Part shown: in pieces, positions 30,117 to 32,895 of the stretch
Position numbering within the stretch: the first letter of the stretch is position 1
How the letters are laid out: each line of letters begins with the position of its first letter
Source of the DNA: Clostridia bacterium
GTDB taxonomy: Bacteria; Bacillota; Clostridia; Oscillospirales; CAG-272
NCBI GenBank assembly: GCA_017387685.1
Contig: JAFOEU010000106.1
Location: forward strand, 1 to 32,895
DNA: 32,895 nt
Direction: 5' to 3'
Notes under the pieces: generated by a model
The model's database searches: none
What the model was told of the DNA's origin: nothing
Seen by the model: only the letters and a program-made list of their open reading frames with translations
Made by a program: the position numbers and the translations under genes

Positions 30117-31499
30117 ATGAAAAAGAACAGCCGTCTTATCGCTCTGCTGCTCGCGCTTTTGATGGTCCTTCCTGCTTGCTCTGCCGACGGGGCGGGGGAG
30201 GATACCACCGAATCCGACACCACCGCCCCCGAGACGACCGAAGCAACCGTCAACCACGAAACGACCGAAGAACCAAGCATATCGGTTGTCGTCACGCCGG
30301 ACACCACCCCTGAAACAAAACAAGAAGAAACCACCTCGCCGTATCCCCCGCACGATGGCGAAACTATTCGGATTTTGATACAAAACGGTAAAAGTGAGGC
30401 GTTCACCTCGGATTTTGCCGAGGGAGAACTTGCCTCCTACCTCAGTGAACGCGAAGCCGCGCTCCTATCCGATCATAACACCGTGATCAGACCCACCGCA
30501 AGTGCGGATATCGTTGAACGTATAAAAAACGGAGTGCAGACCTCCAATAACGATTTTGATTTTCTGCTTCTCAATTCCGATGCGGGAGCGGAGCTTCTGA
30601 CCTTCGGCGCGCTCGAGGCTCTGTCCGAGGCGGGAATCGGGATCACGCCAAGCACTGCGGGTATCCGAGAGTCGCTGACAGACAGCCTGACGGTTGGCGG
30701 CGCGGTCTTTCTCGTCGCTTGCGATGCGCTTGTCTCCGATCTTTCGTCGTTCCGCGTGATCGAGTATAACGGAGCCGCGCTCTCATCCGATCCCGCTCGA
30801 GCGGCGGCGGACGGTGCTTTTACCGTTGAGCTTTTATTGAGTTATATTTCCGAGCTCAAAACCGATGCCTTTGCGATCGATCAAGATTCGCTCCTTGCTC
30901 TTTTCTGCGGAGTGGGCGGCAAGGTTTTCGTTGAAAACGAAAAGGGACTCCCCACCTCATCACTTGCCGAGGACAAGAATTTTTCAAAGAAATACGAAAT
31001 CGCTCTCGGATTGATCAAAAACGATTCACAGACCAACCGCGCGGCGGCGTTTACTGTATCGAGCCTCGCCCCCGCTCGCGACGGAGTTACCATCCTTCCG
31101 CTGCCGAAGTCGAGCTCCGGGGACGATTACATAACGCCCACAAAGGCGGAAACTCTCACGCTTCTCGCCGCACCTATCGGGGTGATCGACGGCGTAAGAC
31201 TTGCCAAGCTTTTAAATTGCCTTTGCGTTGCATCGGGAGAGCTTCGTGCTGCGTCGAGAGCCGAATATATTGACCAAAACAATCAGTATGCAGAGCCGAT
31301 AATTTCCATTCTTGAAAATTCCGCAAGGCTCGATCTCGGCATTCTGCTTGGATGGGGAGATATCGACGAATACGTAGCCTCATCGCTCGCCTCGGGTAAG
31401 TCCGCGAAGGATATGCTTGCGGACAGAGTGGTTCCGATGCGCAACAAAGCCGCAGAAACCGCCGCGGGTATACTCGCGGACAGATTAAATATTAAGTAG
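30117..31499 (+). CDS. Lipoprotein resembling extracellular solute-binding proteins
   Basis: A 460-residue surface lipoprotein. The lipobox LPAC (Cys21) ends a Lys-led signal peptide; a Thr/Glu/Pro-rich linker (about 27-75) follows. The remaining part (NDFDFLLLNSDAGAELLTFGALEALSEAGIG is split over the alpha-beta hinge region) resembles type-2 periplasmic-binding folds. Pieces such as LNCLCVASGELRAASRAEY near the C-terminus are alike to solute-binding proteins of the gut Clostridia. No ABC permease genes are nearby, so the transport role is only inferred. AAGGAAA precedes the ATG, 20 bases after alr. Confidence 0.8.
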   Translation: MKKNSRLIALLLALLMVLPACSADGAGEDTTESDTTAPETTEATVNHETTEEPSISVVVTPDTTPETKQEETTSPYPPHDGETIRILIQNGKSEAFTSDFAEGELASYLSEREAALLSDHNTVIRPTASADIVERIKNGVQTSNNDFDFLLLNSDAGAELLTFGALEALSEAGIGITPSTAGIRESLTDSLTVGGAVFLVACDALVSDLSSFRVIEYNGAALSSDPARAAADGAFTVELLLSYISELKTDAFAIDQDSLLALFCGVGGKVFVENEKGLPTSSLAEDKNFSKKYEIALGLIKNDSQTNRAAAFTVSSLAPARDGVTILPLPKSSSGDDYITPTKAETLTLLAAPIGVIDGVRLAKLLNCLCVASGELRAASRAEYIDQNNQYAEPIISILENSARLDLGILLGWGDIDEYVASSLASGKSAKDMLADRVVPMRNKAAETAAGILADRLNIK

Positions 31500-31508
31500 G
31501 TAATAAAA

Positions 31509-31721
31509 ATGAAAAAAGAATGTAAGATCGAGATCAGAATGAGCGAGGACCTTATGCGTAAGCTCGCGGTTATCAGCAAAAAAGAGGGAAGAAGCATCAA
31601 CAATCAGTTTATGTTCCTCCTCCGCAACAATATTCAGTATTTTGAGCGCACCCACGGCAGACTGACGAATGCCGAGCTTGCCGCAGAGGATATCAGCGAA
31701 TATCAGGTCGGCGATGAGTAA
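31509..31721 (+). CDS. Ribbon-helix-helix (Arc/MetJ-fold) DNA-binding protein
   Basis: A 70-residue basic-acidic protein. The strand CKIEIRMSE (4-12), helix LMRKLAVISKKEGR (about 15-28) and helix SINNQFMFLLRNNIQYFERT (about 29-48) form a classic ribbon-helix-helix, which binds operator DNA as a dimer. The C-terminal 20 residues are acidic. It overlaps the SDR gene by 8 bases (31714-31721). Antitoxins often carry this fold, but no toxin gene lies beside it. The alternative is a small stand-alone regulator of the alr-SDR run. Confidence 0.85.
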   Translation: MKKECKIEIRMSEDLMRKLAVISKKEGRSINNQFMFLLRNNIQYFERTHGRLTNAELAAEDISEYQVGDE

Positions 31722-32508
31722 GACCGCCGTCATAAGCGGCGCGTCATCGGGACTCGGATACGAGATCGCAAGGATACTTTGCACGAAATACGATTGCCGC
31801 GTCGTCGGACTTGCGCGAAGAAGGGAAAAGCTCGATGCCGTACGCAGTGAGCTTGGCGAGAGCTTCGTTCCCTTCGTCTGTGACGTTACAAAGGACGAGG
31901 ATCGCGCGCGGCTTATGGATTTCGTCACGGAAAACGGATACACACCCGATATTTTGATAAATAATGCGGGTATTCTGCCCGAATTTTCCTGCTTCACGCC
32001 CGAGAGGGTGGACGAGCTCGAGCGCGTGATGGAGCTGAATTTCCACTCGCACGTCAAAATGTGCGCGGAGTTCCTCCCGCTTTTGCTGAGATCCGAGCAC
32101 GGAGCGATAGTGAACGTGGCGTCATCCGCCGCACTTGCGACGCTCCCCGGAACAGCCGCTTATTCCGCAAGCAAATCGGCACTCCTGGCATTCACCGAAA
32201 GCCTTTCGCTTGAATACGGCAAGTCGCTATTCGTTGCCGCAGTTTGTCCGGGTATGACCGCGACCGAGCTTTTCGATTCGCACGAGGGCTCCACCCTGAT
32301 CGCAAAATTTGCTCCGTCAGCAGAAAGGACGGCAAAAAAGATCGTTCGCCGCCTGAAGCGTGGCAGAAAAATGATCGTCACGGGAGCCGACGCACACCTG
32401 ATGCGCGGACTCAACAGAATCTTCGGCAGAGCCGCGCTGAAGCTCTTCGCACTTTTCTTCAAGATCGTGAAGATTCCGATGTTTAAGGATACCTTCTATC
32501 ATAAATAA
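31714..32508 (+). CDS. Short-chain dehydrogenase/reductase (SDR)
   Basis: A 264-residue classical SDR. The Rossmann SGASSGLGYEIA (about 7-18), NNAG (about 86-89), the catalytic Ser in VNVASSAA and the YSASK (Tyr and Lys) are all present; CPGMTATELF follows as in the family. It would use NAD(P)H on an unknown alcohol or ketone. The ATG at 31714 is chosen: it gives the family N-terminus MSKTAVISG, with an 8-base overlap to the upstream gene; the longer in-frame start shadows that gene. The C-terminal 40 residues (RIFGRAALKLFALFFK) are hydrophobic-basic and could touch the membrane. Confidence 0.92.
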   Translation: MSKTAVISGASSGLGYEIARILCTKYDCRVVGLARRREKLDAVRSELGESFVPFVCDVTKDEDRARLMDFVTENGYTPDILINNAGILPEFSCFTPERVDELERVMELNFHSHVKMCAEFLPLLLRSEHGAIVNVASSAALATLPGTAAYSASKSALLAFTESLSLEYGKSLFVAAVCPGMTATELFDSHEGSTLIAKFAPSAERTAKKIVRRLKRGRKMIVTGADAHLMRGLNRIFGRAALKLFALFFKIVKIPMFKDTFYHK

Positions 32509-32520
32509 GAGGAAATAAAA

Positions 32521-32895
32521 ATGAAAAAATTCATAAAAATCGCAGCTTGTCTGCTTTCACTGGTCATTCTTGCGGGAAGTATGGTTTCCTGCTCAAAAGC
32601 CCCCGAGCTTGAGAGCGTCAAGGATGAATTCATCGCGTTGATCGAGGCGTCGGTTGAGGTCAACAACATCTTTTTCGGCGCGGGACTTCCCACCTATATG
32701 CGCGCCGAGGGCGACGGAAACCTTATCTATCTCGATGAGCATAAGGCTTATTACACCTTCATCACCGACGGCGAACGCAGTATTTTGAAATACAAGATCG
32801 GCGACGATGCTTGGAAATACGCCGAAAAGACCGCAGAATCAGGAAAAGGCGAGTCGATCTACACCGACTCCGAGGGCAATTTCTACTACCCCATC
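32521..32895 (+). CDS. Lipoprotein, partial (cut by window end)
   Basis: The first 125 residues of an open frame that runs off the window. MKKFIKIAACLLSLVILAGS leads to the lipobox MVSC, so the protein is lipid-anchored outside the membrane. The part seen (LESVKDEFIALIEASVEVNN, then DEHKAYYTFITDGERSILK) is unrecognised. GAGGAAATAAAAATG is a good ribosome binding site 12 bases after the SDR stop, so it is co-transcribed. Confidence 0.85.
   Translation, partial: MKKFIKIAACLLSLVILAGSMVSCSKAPELESVKDEFIALIEASVEVNNIFFGAGLPTYMRAEGDGNLIYLDEHKAYYTFITDGERSILKYKIGDDAWKYAEKTAESGKGESIYTDSEGNFYYPI

Overview
The window looks like a chromosomal segment of an anaerobic, spore-forming-lineage Bacillota (class Clostridia, probably an uncultured gut Oscillospirales/Christensenellales-type organism). 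Reasons seen in the sequence: the rpmH-rnpA-yidD-yidC-jag-mnmE block, strong AGGAGG-type ribosome binding sites, many textbook TTGACA/17 bp/TATAAT promoters, a SleB-type cortex hydrolase, a CarD-family regulator, several Cys-lipobox lipoproteins and BspA-type leucine-rich repeat surface proteins. The exact genus cannot be told from the sequence alone.

Layout. 1-296 is non-coding and ends in a terminator. 297-2090 (minus) is a BspA-type LRR lipoprotein, divergent from a two-gene operon (2339-5537) of a FAD-dependent oxidoreductase with a discoidin-like tail and a G1P-dehydrogenase-like enzyme. After a hairpin-rich spacer (5588-5838), two minus-strand ECF sigma/anti-sigma modules follow: 7775-5839 (sigma plus an anti-sigma-like protein with a three-repeat ectodomain) and 11160-8017 (sigma, anti-sigma-like protein with an LRR ectodomain, and a very large type IV pilin-like protein). 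The two sigma factors are clear paralogues, and each overlaps its partner by the same ATGA.

11401-15997 is the conserved housekeeping block rpmH, rnpA, yidD, yidC, jag/khpB, mnmE (tail of the usual replication-origin region). It is interrupted by an inverted-repeat element before mnmE, and the usual mnmG/rsmG do not follow. 16000-16420 holds a six-hairpin array and then an AT-rich, self-contained three-gene cassette (16364-17393): a DUF3990-like ADP-ribosyltransferase-fold protein, a 77-residue unknown and a DUF3791-like protein, with its own consensus promoter and terminator. It is the best candidate in the window for an under-described system, probably toxin-antitoxin-like.

17415-26563 is an apparently single long transcription unit of eleven genes: a two-TM protein, luxS, mtnN (activated methyl cycle / AI-2), an AMP-forming acyl ligase-like protein, a cytidylate-kinase-like protein, a metallophosphoesterase, a class I glutamine amidotransferase-type hydrolase, a GtrA-like membrane protein, a ComM/YifB AAA ATPase, an AraC regulator and RuvX. 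carD (26691-27197) has its own promoter and shares a bidirectional terminator with a minus-strand pair (a lipoprotein and a SleB-type hydrolase). Divergent to these, alr starts a run with a solute-binding-like lipoprotein, a ribbon-helix-helix protein, an SDR oxidoreductase and a lipoprotein cut by the window end. No rRNA, tRNA, CRISPR array, insertion sequence or prophage was seen.
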